Shown in pieces: positions 1 through 9,073 of a DNA stretch of 64,000 nucleotides (the stretch's first letter is position 1; each line of letters starts with the position of its first letter). Location: positions 82,563 through 146,562 of the forward strand of contig JAGFIS010000011.1 in assembly GCA_024103425.1 (NCBI GenBank). Reading direction: 5' to 3'. The notes below the pieces were generated by a model, which saw only the letters and a list, made by a program, of their open reading frames with translations, made no database searches and was not told where the DNA came from. The position numbers and the translations under genes are program-made. Source of the DNA: Chitinophagaceae bacterium. GTDB lineage: Bacteria; Bacteroidota; Bacteroidia; Chitinophagales; Chitinophagaceae.

Positions 1-1
1 T

Positions 2-805
2 ATGAAACAAAAATATAGGATAAACTGGAAGATTATACTCCCGGTTATGCTGCTTATCTATCTGTTTACGGATATACTGATACACAAGGGGCAATTCCGT
101 TTTTTGTTACCCGCGTCATTTAATAGCCATATTCTATCGGATAGCCTTCTACGTTGCGAGGCAACTGTTGAGAATAAATCAATAATTTGGGCTAAAGGCG
201 TAAACACGATATCAGCCATTGACAGGCTTGGAGATGAAGCAGGAGGAATGGAAATAGATGTATATTTTGATACTAGTTCCAACAACTTCTATGTCTATCA
301 TGACTCTAGTTCAATATCAAAAACAACTTTGCGGGATATTCTTGATGTGTATAGAAAAAAAGAGCTCGATTTTAGTGTATGGCTCGATTTTAAAAACCTT
401 AACGCGGTCAACTGCGATCCTGCACTGAAGTATCTTCTGGAAATTAAAGACGAATACCACTTACAAAACAAGATGATTATTGAATCTTCCGAGATAAGTC
501 TTTTACGGCCGTTTTGTGAAAAAAATTTTTACACTGTCTTTTATTTGCCTTTTTTCAATCCATATCTTATGAACAAAAAAGAATTGAATATACTGGCAGA
601 AAAAATAAATTCGGAACTGAAACAAAATCAGGTTTCGGCAATATCGGGGTATTATTTCCAGATCCCCTTTATCAAAAAAAATTTTGAACACTACGCTTTA
701 CTAACATGGATATCTGAAAGTCGCTTTAGCGTTGTTTCGTGGCTTTTTACCCATAAGATCACAAGCGACAAAAATGTCAAAATCGTTTTGGTCGGAGGCG
801 AGTAG
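2..805 (+). CDS. Membrane-anchored menorin/GDPD-like TIM-barrel protein
   Basis: The 267-residue product has a basic N-terminus and one hydrophobic segment (about residues 11-27), so it is probably anchored in the inner membrane with the rest outside. The remainder resembles the FAM151/menorin (DUF2181) branch of the glycerophosphodiester phosphodiesterase fold: IIWAKGVNT (61-69), an EIDV strand (84-87), YHD (99-101) and WLDFKN (128-133) appear in the family order. The position usually held by His in the WAH motif looks like Lys (WAK), so activity is doubtful. The ATG at base 2 may not be the true start, because sequence upstream of the window is missing. The substrate is unknown. Confidence 0.5.
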   Translation: MKQKYRINWKIILPVMLLIYLFTDILIHKGQFRFLLPASFNSHILSDSLLRCEATVENKSIIWAKGVNTISAIDRLGDEAGGMEIDVYFDTSSNNFYVYHDSSSISKTTLRDILDVYRKKELDFSVWLDFKNLNAVNCDPALKYLLEIKDEYHLQNKMIIESSEISLLRPFCEKNFYTVFYLPFFNPYLMNKKELNILAEKINSELKQNQVSAISGYYFQIPFIKKNFEHYALLTWISESRFSVVSWLFTHKITSDKNVKIVLVGGE

Positions 806-1214
806 CACAGGATTATCTCTTTCTGTTGTAAGTCTCGACGAATTAGTGTTGTGTATAGGCGAGGCTGTTGCTGACGCATTACTTTTTTTTGCCGACACGT
901 CTGCAGTTGGTATATCAGGCTACGAATCATTAACATACGCGTAGGAAAGGGAAGAAAAGGACGGTATCCATAAGGTCACAGCTGCACACCGGGATTGTAA
1001 GGAAAATGTTTTACCGAAGAAAAATTTTCTACACCAACATTTCTTTAAACATTTTAATCCTTTGGGGTTATTTTAGGAGCAGCAAAACAATGAGCAAACA
1101 GCGAACAAACAGCGAACAAACAAAAAACACATCTTCGCAACCGAAAGACCAAAAACAATTACGGATTGTATTAGCCTCAGATGTTTAAGATGAAGAAAAC
1201 AGAAGATCCCCCAA
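806..1214. other. Intergenic stretch with no convincing gene
   Basis: About 400 bases without a supportable gene. Short reading frames exist on both strands but have no family resemblance or initiation context. The only structure seen is an 11-base direct repeat (AAACAGCGAAC) at 1096-1106 and 1107-1117 with a degenerate third copy at 1118-1128. Confidence 0.5.
1096..1128. repeat. 11-bp tandem repeat, 2 perfect copies plus one degenerate
   Basis: AAACAGCGAAC occurs at 1096-1106 and 1107-1117, followed by AAACAAAAAAC at 1118-1128. It lies about 90 bases before the alpha/beta hydrolase start. It may be a slippage-prone spot; no function is apparent. Confidence 0.6.
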
Positions 1215-2033
1215 ATGAAAAAAAGCCTCATAAAACTAATCTCTACACTCTTTCCCAACCTGGTAGTGTCGTATGCATATAATATGCTCACCAATCCTCA
1301 GATCAGGAAGCTGCGGCCGAATGAGATCGGGGTGTTGGACAAGTCAGAGAAAGATACAATGAAGTTTCACGATTTCGACATCAGGCTCTACACCTGGAAG
1401 GGCGGGGAAGACAAAGTGCTGTTAGTGCACGGCTGGGAAGGGCAGGCAGGTAATTTTTCGGATTTAATAGAAGAGCTGATTGCGCATAACTATACCGTTT
1501 ATGCTTTTGATGCGCCGTCGCACGGGTTCAGCAGTAAAGGCAAAACCAGCTTTTTTCAATTTGCAGAGTTAGTGGGCATACTCATCAGAAAGTATGAAGT
1601 GAAGAAATTAGTCAGCCATTCATTCGGCGGGGTGGCGGTAACGTATGCACTTTATACCAATCCTGATTTAGCCATCGATAAGTATGTTTTATTGACAGTG
1701 CCCGACAAATTCACCGAGCGGATGGATGATGTCTTTAAAATGTATGGCATCACCCAAGGGGTAAAAAATAAATTGATCGCCCGTTTAGAAGATGAGACCG
1801 GCTTAGATATCAGGAATACGAATGTCAGTGAGTTTGTGAAGTCCATCAAAGTAGGTAAGGCATTGATCATCCACGATAAGGATGACACAGTGATTCCCAT
1901 TTACCGTTCTAAGAATGTTCAAAGCAATTGGAAGAACGCGGAGCTTGTGGAAGTATCAGGAACAGGCCACTTCAGGATTTTAAGAACAAAACCTGTGATA
2001 GGGATGGTGGTAGAATTTTTTAAAAATAATTGA
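1215..2033 (+). CDS. Alpha/beta hydrolase
   Basis: A 272-residue alpha/beta-hydrolase-fold protein. The HGWEG oxyanion loop is at 72-76, the nucleophile elbow is SHSFGG with Ser136, the likely acid is in HDKDD (about 218-222), and the catalytic His is in GTGHF near 253. The elbow starts with Ser instead of the usual Gly (S-x-S-x-G), which is tolerated in this family. The N-terminus is hydrophobic but not a clear signal peptide, so a cytoplasmic location is more likely. Substrate cannot be inferred. It stands alone, convergent with the metallo-hydrolase that follows. Confidence 0.85.
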   Translation: MKKSLIKLISTLFPNLVVSYAYNMLTNPQIRKLRPNEIGVLDKSEKDTMKFHDFDIRLYTWKGGEDKVLLVHGWEGQAGNFSDLIEELIAHNYTVYAFDAPSHGFSSKGKTSFFQFAELVGILIRKYEVKKLVSHSFGGVAVTYALYTNPDLAIDKYVLLTVPDKFTERMDDVFKMYGITQGVKNKLIARLEDETGLDIRNTNVSEFVKSIKVGKALIIHDKDDTVIPIYRSKNVQSNWKNAELVEVSGTGHFRILRTKPVIGMVVEFFKNN

Positions 2034-2058
2034 CCGGTGAGCGCCTGAGGGCAGCGTA

Positions 2059-3066
2059 TTATTTCCCTCGCATTGTCTTTACCAGAAAATTGAGGTTCTC
2101 TGCATAAAACCTGCTGAGCTTCCAGGATTTGTACGGCTCCGGTACAGGCGATTTGATGATGGCATCATCAGCCAGTCCTTTATCAATTTCTTCCCTGACA
2201 ATTTTTTGCAGGTCTGTGATGTAACTCTTGAGTGCGGCAATTTCTTTCTTACTGCCCACTGGTCCGTGCCCCGGTACGAAGGTGGAATAGACGGGGTTTT
2301 CTTCTAATGCGGTAAGATGTCTGAACCATTCATCCGGGTTGCCGTCGCCGAAGAAAGCGTGGCGTTCGACAAAGAATAAATCTCCAGCGAAGACAATCCC
2401 TTCTTTGGGCAGGAACAGCATGCAATCGCTTGCTGTATGTCCGTTTTTATATTCCACAAGTTGCACATCGCGCTCACTGCCGTAGATCCACATTTCGCTG
2501 TCGAAGGTTACATCAGGTATCACTAACTGAAGCAGGGGAGCAGAACTTACAATCCCTTCGAAGTAAGCAATCCAGAGCGGCAGTTCGGTGGCCTCGGGGT
2601 TTTCAATGGATTTGTATTGCTGTTGCAGTGCAGCGAGCACCTTATCGGCACTCTTCATTTCTTCAGTCCTTTCCTGCGGTTCGTGAATGCTTTGATCTAT
2701 GCGCGTTTGACGTGTACTGATAATCGTTGCTTCAGGTTTGAACAACTGGTTGCCACGGATATGGTCGTTGTGATAATGACTGTTGATGACATATTTTACC
2801 GGCTTGCCCGTCAGTTGTCGTGCTGCAGCCTTCAGATCGGTTGCAGCATCGATATTCATAAACGGATCGAAGATCAATACCTCAGTTCCAAGGTCGATGA
2901 TGCCTGCATTGCATATCGCATGGCCGTAATGGTCGTTGTTGATAGCCGCCCACACACCGGGCGCCAATTCTTTGATGTCGAAGTGTTTAGAATAGCGGCC
3001 GGGCTGCGCTTGCAGCGATGCAAAGCAGCATAATACAATCGCTGCTGAAAATATCTTGTAAATCAT
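2059..3066 (-). CDS. Secreted metallo-beta-lactamase-fold hydrolase
   Basis: 335 residues beginning with a signal peptide (cleavage probably after about residue 20, ASLQA-Q). The zinc motif HxHxDH is SHYHNDH at 96-102 (His97, His99, Asp101, His102). Further metal ligands are a later GHTASD, FAGDLFF and the C-terminal PGHGPVG. This is the general MBL hydrolase fold, closest in feel to periplasmic quinoprotein-relay or SoxH-like zinc hydrolases rather than to true beta-lactamases. It is probably periplasmic. Substrate unknown; the gene is monocistronic. Confidence 0.85.
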   Translation of the reverse strand: MIYKIFSAAIVLCCFASLQAQPGRYSKHFDIKELAPGVWAAINNDHYGHAICNAGIIDLGTEVLIFDPFMNIDAATDLKAAARQLTGKPVKYVINSHYHNDHIRGNQLFKPEATIISTRQTRIDQSIHEPQERTEEMKSADKVLAALQQQYKSIENPEATELPLWIAYFEGIVSSAPLLQLVIPDVTFDSEMWIYGSERDVQLVEYKNGHTASDCMLFLPKEGIVFAGDLFFVERHAFFGDGNPDEWFRHLTALEENPVYSTFVPGHGPVGSKKEIAALKSYITDLQKIVREEIDKGLADDAIIKSPVPEPYKSWKLSRFYAENLNFLVKTMRGK

Positions 3067-3246
3067 TTCTCAGAATTTTGGCGTACTTAATTTACGGAGA
3101 AATAAATTTTAATTGACAAAATTTATTTATATGTTTTCCAGTTCGGGTGCGATACGACTTTAGAATGGAAAATGGTATCTTCTTCGTGGCCGGGTGCCGA
3201 TCATTAATGTGGGTTTCGTACCGGCGGCACTTCTAAGATAGATCTC

Positions 3247-3492
3247 ATGAAGAAGGATTTAAAAGAATTATCAGACGCCGAACTGTTGAAAGATTATAAA
3301 AACAGCAAAAATTTACTGTTTCTTTATCTCGGGTTGGTTCTTGTGATGCTTGTTGCCGGTGTTATCACGACAATCAAACAAGGAGTGAATGCTTTTACTT
3401 TTCTGCCTTTTGCATTTATGGGAGTGCTTGTGATCTACCGGAATAGCTACGACAAAGCCGGGAAAGAAATGAAGTCGCGCAATTTGAAGTAA
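3247..3492 (+). CDS. Small two-helix membrane protein
   Basis: 81 residues: a charged amphipathic N-terminus (KELSDAELLKDYKNSK), two hydrophobic segments (about 23-43 and 49-66), and a basic tail. Similar short proteins in Bacteroidota are often labelled redox-active disulfide protein 2, but this one contains no cysteine, so that name would mislead. Its role is unknown. A bidirectional hairpin terminator follows about 100 bases downstream. Confidence 0.7.
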   Translation: MKKDLKELSDAELLKDYKNSKNLLFLYLGLVLVMLVAGVITTIKQGVNAFTFLPFAFMGVLVIYRNSYDKAGKEMKSRNLK

Positions 3493-3592
3493 GGTATGAT
3501 AGAGAATTGTCTGCTGTGCAATCGCCTGTCATCTTAGTATTGTGGAATAGTATTCTCGCGTGTTCACCGTATTCGGGAAGTTAAAAAATAAG

Positions 3593-3622
3593 AAAACCTC
3601 CGGGAGGAATCCCGAAGGTTTT
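3593..3622. terminator. Bidirectional rho-independent terminator
   Basis: Stem AAAACCT-c-CGGG (3593-3604), loop of 6, then CCCG-a-AGGTTTT (3611-3622). It is T-rich on exit on both strands. It sits between the convergent small membrane protein gene and the RCC1-repeat gene and probably ends both. Confidence 0.85.
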
Positions 3623-3672
3623 GTGTTAAAAGCTCCCTTCAAAATAGGTTGTTCATTGATTGACAAAAATTC

Positions 3673-4962
3673 TTACGGCAAAACAATCCTTTCAAAATTA
3701 GGTGTCGGATTCGCCTCGGTTCTGCCATCACCGGTCAGGTAAGTATTCCAATTAGAGGCTGCCCACATTGAACCGTCTTCTTTCAATATCGTTGTTCCGC
3801 TTGCTGAAGCAAACACATCCACTACGTTGGAAGCAACCTTTACAGGGTAGTAATGGCTTTTACCATCTGCGCCCAAAGCATATGTGTAATTATACCGTTC
3901 CCAACCACCACAGGCATACAGGTTATTCTTATTAGTAAGTATCATGGTATGAAGACCACCGAGACTTACTTTTTTGACATGGTCCCTCACATGCCGGAAA
4001 TAGGGTGTAAGGCAAATTTCATCCGGCCAGTCATCCGGGTCTCCACCGGCCCGGGGCGGTCCCGTCTGATCGTCTTCAGCACGTGGAGACCAAGACCACA
4101 TCCACATACTCTCACCTATTCGGGGATTACCGATCCCAAGTTGTCCCACTCTTTGGGATCCGGCCATAAAAAGAGAGCTTTCGGGATTGTCCAATATCAG
4201 CGCTGAGGCAGTGCCGTACGAAGTGCCAACAGCCTTTACTCCACCTCTTATTTTGGTTATTTTGGTGAATTTATTTACATTATCGAAATCCCCTAACCCT
4301 AATGCTCCTGCCGCATTCTCGCCGGCTACATATGCAGTACCATCTTTTTTCAGGTATATAGAGGCGAAACCGGATATAGAACATTCAGCTACATCATCAT
4401 CAACTTTGGTGTATTCTTGCAGTTGAGTTTCCTCTTCGTCGTACCCCATACCCAGGGCACCTTCATAATTTGTACCTGCTATCCAAAGCGAATTATCTCT
4501 TTTGATAATCATGGATGCCCATAAACCCACAGATACATATTTGACATCATCGGCAATCTTTGTCCAATAGACACCATCTCGTTCTTCAAATTTCTTTCCC
4601 AATAGATATCCGTGAGACCTGCCGGCTGCCCAAAGTGTATAATCTTTTTTAATAACAACGCTCTGTTCAACACCCACAGCAATGAATATGGCATCATCAA
4701 ATATTTTAGTATATCTTGATAAGGAGCTTACATTACCCTCTATTCCAAACTTGTTATATTTATTACTCCCGCAACCCCACACTGTACCGTCTGCTTTCAG
4801 TATTAAAGAATGATCTGCGCTGGCAGCCATCATTATCTTCACCTTGCCATTGGCAGGACCGTCCGGGTCGCCGTCGCCGCGGTCCACATGAGTTTTTTGA
4901 CAAGCGACAAGAGATAAGGCAGCTAATGCCGGCAGTAAAAAAAACTTGAGTATTCTTTTCAT
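3673..4962 (-). CDS. RCC1-repeat (beta-propeller) lipoprotein
   Basis: 429 residues with a lipoprotein signal peptide (lipobox LSLVAC, Cys at about 21). The mature part is a series of about 50-residue RCC1-type blades, visible as repeats of the pattern alanine-rich strand, SLILKADGTVWGCG, SVVIKKDYTLWAAG, SMIIKRDNSLWIAG, SIYLKKDGTAYVAG, TMILTNKNNLYACG and TTILKEDGSMWAAS. It is predicted to be a surface or periplasmic propeller for binding; no enzymatic motif is seen. A run of Pro/Asp/Gly around 300-315 forms a loop insertion. It is convergent with the preceding gene and lies downstream of the response regulator on the same strand. Confidence 0.85.
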   Translation of the reverse strand: MKRILKFFLLPALAALSLVACQKTHVDRGDGDPDGPANGKVKIMMAASADHSLILKADGTVWGCGSNKYNKFGIEGNVSSLSRYTKIFDDAIFIAVGVEQSVVIKKDYTLWAAGRSHGYLLGKKFEERDGVYWTKIADDVKYVSVGLWASMIIKRDNSLWIAGTNYEGALGMGYDEEETQLQEYTKVDDDVAECSISGFASIYLKKDGTAYVAGENAAGALGLGDFDNVNKFTKITKIRGGVKAVGTSYGTASALILDNPESSLFMAGSQRVGQLGIGNPRIGESMWMWSWSPRAEDDQTGPPRAGGDPDDWPDEICLTPYFRHVRDHVKKVSLGGLHTMILTNKNNLYACGGWERYNYTYALGADGKSHYYPVKVASNVVDVFASASGTTILKEDGSMWAASNWNTYLTGDGRTEANPTPNFERIVLP

Positions 4963-5103
4963 GACTGTTGATTTTAGATAAGTTTTTTAATAATTCCCGG
5001 TATAGCATAATACGCTGTTGGTATTTCTGTTACAGGTATGATTATAATGACTATTTTAATTTAATTCCTGAACAAATGTCTCCGACATTTCTTAAGGAAA
5101 CTA

Positions 5104-5117
5104 CCCCAAAAAGGGGG
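5104..5117. promoter_or_regulatory. C4/G4 inverted repeat after the response regulator gene
   Basis: CCCC-N5-GGGGG just after the response-regulator stop and about 145 bases upstream of the RCC1 gene start. It resembles the CCCCCAA-T-TTGGGGG palindrome at 5782-5796 upstream of the same regulator. It may be a regulator-binding site or a simple hairpin. Confidence 0.35.
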
Positions 5118-5118
5118 A

Positions 5119-5745
5119 TTAGATCAGTCGTTCGTTCATGGCTTTTGATACGGCCTCGGTGGCAGAATGCACCTGTAGTTTTTCGTAGATTTTTTTTATG
5201 TAAGAGCGGATGGTTTCGAAAGCCAGTCCTGTTTCTGTTGCAATCATTTTATAGCTTAACCCTTTACACAGAAGGCCGAGGATTTCTTTTTCGCGGTCGG
5301 TGAACTGATAATCTGTAGATGGGTTAGAGTGTATAGAGTGCACTATTTTTTTGGCCACTGCAGGACTTAGTGGTGCACCGCCATCCATAACCTCGTGTAT
5401 GGCAGGTACGAGTTTGTCTGATACATTTTTTTTCAGCAGGTAGCCTGAAGCGCCTGCCCTTATAGCTTGCAGCACATTGTCGTTGTCGTCAAACACTGTC
5501 ATCATGATAACAGCTGTCTTTTTATCGGAGGCTCTGATGACCTTCAGGGCCTCGATACCCGTCATCCCCGGCATATCGATATCCATCAATACTACATCGG
5601 GTTTATAGTCTGCCAGTTCTGATGCAATGTTCAGGCAGTTGGGAAACGAACCCGATACCACGAATTCATCCGAGAGCGAAAGCAGTTCGGCAACCCCTCT
5701 CCGCAGAGCGTCATTGTCTTCGTATATCAGCACACTTACAGGCAT
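5119..5745 (-). CDS. NarL/FixJ-family response regulator
   Basis: 208 residues. An N-terminal receiver domain carries the acidic pair ED (9-10), phospho-acceptor Asp55 (LMDIDMPG), Thr (MMTVFDD) and Lys (LLKKN). A C-terminal LuxR-type HTH follows (TDREKEILGLLCKGLSYKMIA to SYIKKIYEKLQV). It is the partner of the histidine kinase encoded immediately upstream on the same strand, with 56 bases between them. It is a predicted DNA-binding transcription factor activated by phosphorylation. A G/C-tract palindrome in the gap just upstream of its start may be its own operator. Confidence 0.95.
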   Translation of the reverse strand: MPVSVLIYEDNDALRRGVAELLSLSDEFVVSGSFPNCLNIASELADYKPDVVLMDIDMPGMTGIEALKVIRASDKKTAVIMMTVFDDNDNVLQAIRAGASGYLLKKNVSDKLVPAIHEVMDGGAPLSPAVAKKIVHSIHSNPSTDYQFTDREKEILGLLCKGLSYKMIATETGLAFETIRSYIKKIYEKLQVHSATEAVSKAMNERLI

Positions 5746-5781
5746 AGTATAAAATTAGCTCATTCACATTAACTAAAGGCA

Positions 5782-5796
5782 CCCCCAATTTGGGGG
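5782..5796. promoter_or_regulatory. CCCCCAA-T-TTGGGGG palindrome upstream of response regulator
   Basis: A perfect 7-bp inverted repeat with one central base, placed between the kinase stop and the regulator start and about 37 bases before the regulator ATG. The shape suits a dimeric HTH protein. A looser relative lies at 5104-5117. Assignment to this regulator is inference. Confidence 0.45.
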
Positions 5797-5801
5797 ATAC
5801 T

Positions 5802-7655
5802 TTATAACGGGCACTCCAGCCTGACGGATGTGCCTTTTCCTTTTTCTGACCGGATGACTACAGACCCGCCCACCTGTACCGCACGGCTTTGCATATTCCT
5901 GAGGCCGTTCCCCTGCCTCACTTCTTCGGGATCAAAGCCTTTGCCGTTGTCGCTGATACTCATAGCCAGAAAGTTTTTTCGCGTACCATCAAAAGACACA
6001 TCCAGCCGGGAGGCCTCGCTGTACTTGCCTGCATTATTCACTGCTTCTTTAAAAATCAGAAAGATATTTTTCCGTTTATCGGCAGTTGAAATCTGCACGT
6101 CAGGTAACACCGGCTCTGCAAACGACAGCTCGATATTCTGTGGTTCACATATCTCTGTGGCAAACTCGCGCATGCGCGACAGCATACTCTCAAAGTTATC
6201 ATTAGCCGGGTTAATCGACCATACAATGTCGCTCATTCCATCGAGTGTTATTTGTGTTTGGTGTCTGATCTTTTTCAGGTATTCTTTCACTGCCCCGGGA
6301 TCTTCACTTTTGGCCAGTGCGATACGGCTGTTGATATCGATACTCGATAATACTGATCCCATATCGTCGTGAAGATCGCTTGCTATGCGGTTGCGCAATG
6401 TTTGTTGTTCCAGTTTGCGCTTGTCTCTTGCACGGGTAAGCAGCAGCCATCCTATGACCACAGCCGTCAGGAATAGTATTATAAAGATATATTGCACCAG
6501 CCGCACTCTTCTGTTTTGAGCTTCGCCTAACTGGTTCTGAGTTTTCAGGAGCAATATCTGTTGTTCTTTTTTCTCTGATTCATATTTTTCTTGCAGGTCA
6601 TTTGATTGGGCTATCTGTCTCTGTAAACCGATTTCGTCCTTTAGGTTGGCCGACACCTCCAGATACTGATAAGCCTTTTTCCAGTTACCCGATTGACGGT
6701 ACAAGTCTGACAACGTTTCAGAAATATCATACTGGAAGTTGATGATGTGGAGCGAGTCGTTCATGTTAAATGCCTGTAGCAGATATTTCTCAGCCTGCTC
6801 CGTTTCTCCTAATGCCTTGTAGGCCTTGCCGACACAATAGGCCTCATAAGCCAGGTCTTCGCCGGTATGATTTTTTTCCAGCGTTGCATAGGCTTTCTTA
6901 TAATTATCTAATGCTTCGCGGTACTGCTTCAGGTCAAAGTAAGATTCTCCTAAATGTTCGTGAAACATAGCAAGTTGGTAGGGACTGTTGAGCAGAGTTC
7001 TGATGGTATTTTCATTTCTTTTCAATAAGGCGAGGCTGCTATCGGGTTGGTTTATAATGCGATACATGATGCTGAGTGAGTACACTGCATCGGTGTATTC
7101 GCTGAGGTTGCCTTTTTTCCTGAAGCTTTCCATGGCTTCCAGATGGTATGCCAGAGATTTATCATAATCATCAGTCTTCTTATACACAACGCCGAGCCAC
7201 ATTTTTACCTGAGGTTCCCATGGCGATGAAGGATGTGTCTGCAGCATGGAGTCAGCTTCCATCAGGAGTTGAGTGGCTTGTACTAACTGCGATTTTCTGA
7301 TGTAGATATCCGACAGGTTGATGATGGAGTAAATGATATCATCAGTCCGGTTGTCTTTGATAAATAATTGTTTTGCGGCTTCGAGAAAATGAAGTGCAGA
7401 GTCGAGGTTGCCCTTCTGCCGATAGGCGATACCTGACATAAGATGGGCCAACGCTTCATCACCAGCTGTCTCTTTCCGGTTCAGAAGATTACTTGCATAC
7501 CGGATGGCAGAGTCGGGGTGATGTTTTGCAAGGCTGGTCAGATTGGCTTCTATCGCTGAGTCGATGATACTCTTGTTCCGGCCGGGAAGCTGTGCCAACA
7601 GCATAGAAGGAAAAGCGAGAAGCCATAATAATATAAAAGCCTTGCTGTGATGCAT
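5802..7655 (-). CDS. TPR-containing sensor histidine kinase (HisKA_3 type)
   Basis: 617 residues. A signal peptide is followed by about 330 residues of TPR-like helical repeats facing the periplasm, one transmembrane helix (about 385-405), a HisKA_3 dimerisation helix with phospho-His429 in SDLHDDMGS, and a HATPase_c domain (N-box EAVNNAGKY, G1 DNGKGF, G2 GNGLRNM). The first N-box Asn is followed by NAGK where many kinases have NxxKH. It autophosphorylates and passes phosphate to the adjacent NarL-type regulator. The TPR ectodomain architecture is typical of Bacteroidota; the signal is unknown. Confidence 0.93.
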   Translation of the reverse strand: MHHSKAFILLWLLAFPSMLLAQLPGRNKSIIDSAIEANLTSLAKHHPDSAIRYASNLLNRKETAGDEALAHLMSGIAYRQKGNLDSALHFLEAAKQLFIKDNRTDDIIYSIINLSDIYIRKSQLVQATQLLMEADSMLQTHPSSPWEPQVKMWLGVVYKKTDDYDKSLAYHLEAMESFRKKGNLSEYTDAVYSLSIMYRIINQPDSSLALLKRNENTIRTLLNSPYQLAMFHEHLGESYFDLKQYREALDNYKKAYATLEKNHTGEDLAYEAYCVGKAYKALGETEQAEKYLLQAFNMNDSLHIINFQYDISETLSDLYRQSGNWKKAYQYLEVSANLKDEIGLQRQIAQSNDLQEKYESEKKEQQILLLKTQNQLGEAQNRRVRLVQYIFIILFLTAVVIGWLLLTRARDKRKLEQQTLRNRIASDLHDDMGSVLSSIDINSRIALAKSEDPGAVKEYLKKIRHQTQITLDGMSDIVWSINPANDNFESMLSRMREFATEICEPQNIELSFAEPVLPDVQISTADKRKNIFLIFKEAVNNAGKYSEASRLDVSFDGTRKNFLAMSISDNGKGFDPEEVRQGNGLRNMQSRAVQVGGSVVIRSEKGKGTSVRLECPL

Positions 7656-7860
7656 AAGTGAAATTACAATTTTATGGAATTTAAGAACAGTGTTATGTTT
7701 ATGAAAAAGGCGCCATCAAAACCATTTGAAAAAAATCAGTAGCCGACCAAAAGAAAGTATTTACTGACTCTGACCTTTTTAGATTTTCTTTACCGGTGCT
7801 TTCTAAAGAAAAAGATATCCTTTTTTGTGCTACATTTAAGCAGCTAAAAATCAAGACGAA

Positions 7861-9045
7861 ATGAACAGTTCCAATCCTCCGCAGATGTCGAGCGGTATGC
7901 AATACCAGATGAAGATATATTTCGAAGGCACTCAGGGAAAGAAGCCTTCAATACCGGTGTCTTACGAAGAGTTGGAAGCAAAAGCAAAAGCTGAGCTGAA
8001 GCCCGAAGCGTATGCCTATATCGCAGGCGGTGCCGGTGGTGAGATGACGATGTACAACAACAAGATGGCTTTCAACCGCTGGCAGATTGTACCCCGCATG
8101 ATGGGTGATGTTTCTACACGAAGTACGGCTATTGAACTGTTCGGTATGAAGCTACCCAGTCCTGTATTGATGGGACCAATTGGAGTACTCTCCATTGCGC
8201 ACCCCGATGCAGAAGTTGCTGTGGCGCGGGCAGCTAAGACATTAAGGGTGCCACAGGTGGTGAGTACTGTTTCGTCGAAGACTATGGAAGAGGTAGCTGA
8301 GGCGCATGGCGACAACCCGCATTGGTTTCAACTGTACTGGGGCAGGAATAATGAATTCACTCAAAGCCTTCTTAACCGTGCAGAGAAGGCAGGTTATAGT
8401 GCTATTGTAGTCACCCTGGATACGCGTGTATTTGCGTGGCGCGAAAGAGATATTCAAAATGCTTATCTGCCATTTTTGTATGGAATGGGAATGGCTAATT
8501 ATTTTTCTGATCCGGTATTTCAATCGCTGATCGGAGGAGATGTAAAAGATGCAACTAAAGTGTCGATGGCTTTTGCAAATTGTTTTTCCAATGCAGCTAC
8601 TACCTGGGATGATCTGCTTGCTTTGCGCAAAATGACCCATCTGCCGATGATAGTAAAGGGTATTCAGCATCCCGATGATGCACAGGCTGCCATCGATCAT
8701 GGCGCTGATGGAATTATTGTATCTAACCACGGCGGCAGGCAGTGCGACGGAGCTGTAGGATCTTTAGATACATTGGATGGTATCGTGTGCAGGGTAGGGG
8801 ATAAGACTACCGTTCTTTTCGACAGCGGTATCCGCCGCGGTGCAGATGTCTTTAAAGCCATGGCATTGGGAGCTAAAGCGGTGCTGGTGGCAAGGCCCTA
8901 TGCGTACGGCCTCGGTCTCGGAGGGGAGGAGGGAGTTGTGCAGGTGATGATGAACCTGCTGTCGGATACGGAGCTTACGCTCGGACTGACAGGCTGCACA
9001 TCCTGGGCAGATGCTACCAAAGACAGATTGAAATATATGGGGTAG
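7861..9045 (+). CDS. FMN-dependent alpha-hydroxy-acid oxidase (lactate 2-monooxygenase-like)
   Basis: 394 residues of the FMN-dependent alpha-hydroxy-acid dehydrogenase family, a TIM barrel that oxidises 2-hydroxy acids such as lactate. Visible are YAYIAGGAGGE near the N-terminus, the flavin loop MGPIGV, the substrate/FMN segment WFQLYWGR, VTLDTRVFAWRERD, the VKGI strand, catalytic His290 in SNHGGRQ, DSGIRRGADVFKA and the phosphate loop ending GLGLGGEEGV. The ATTWDDL segment and N-terminal length resemble lactate 2-monooxygenase more than glycolate oxidase. Cytoplasmic. No metabolic neighbours help to narrow the substrate. Confidence 0.9.
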   Translation: MNSSNPPQMSSGMQYQMKIYFEGTQGKKPSIPVSYEELEAKAKAELKPEAYAYIAGGAGGEMTMYNNKMAFNRWQIVPRMMGDVSTRSTAIELFGMKLPSPVLMGPIGVLSIAHPDAEVAVARAAKTLRVPQVVSTVSSKTMEEVAEAHGDNPHWFQLYWGRNNEFTQSLLNRAEKAGYSAIVVTLDTRVFAWRERDIQNAYLPFLYGMGMANYFSDPVFQSLIGGDVKDATKVSMAFANCFSNAATTWDDLLALRKMTHLPMIVKGIQHPDDAQAAIDHGADGIIVSNHGGRQCDGAVGSLDTLDGIVCRVGDKTTVLFDSGIRRGADVFKAMALGAKAVLVARPYAYGLGLGGEEGVVQVMMNLLSDTELTLGLTGCTSWADATKDRLKYMG

Positions 9046-9073
9046 GAGCCGGGATGGACCGGGTACCTGACCA

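Noticed and set aside
732..944. 70-codon plus-strand frame overlapping the end of the first gene
   Set aside because: No family resemblance, overlaps a better gene, and competing frames of similar length exist on the other strand.
1006..1188. 60-codon frame containing the 11-bp repeats
   Set aside because: Low-complexity C-terminus created by the repeat and no recognisable start context or domain.
4187..4426. Long frames antisense to the RCC1 gene
   Set aside because: They are shadows of the repeat-containing coding strand, with no independent features.
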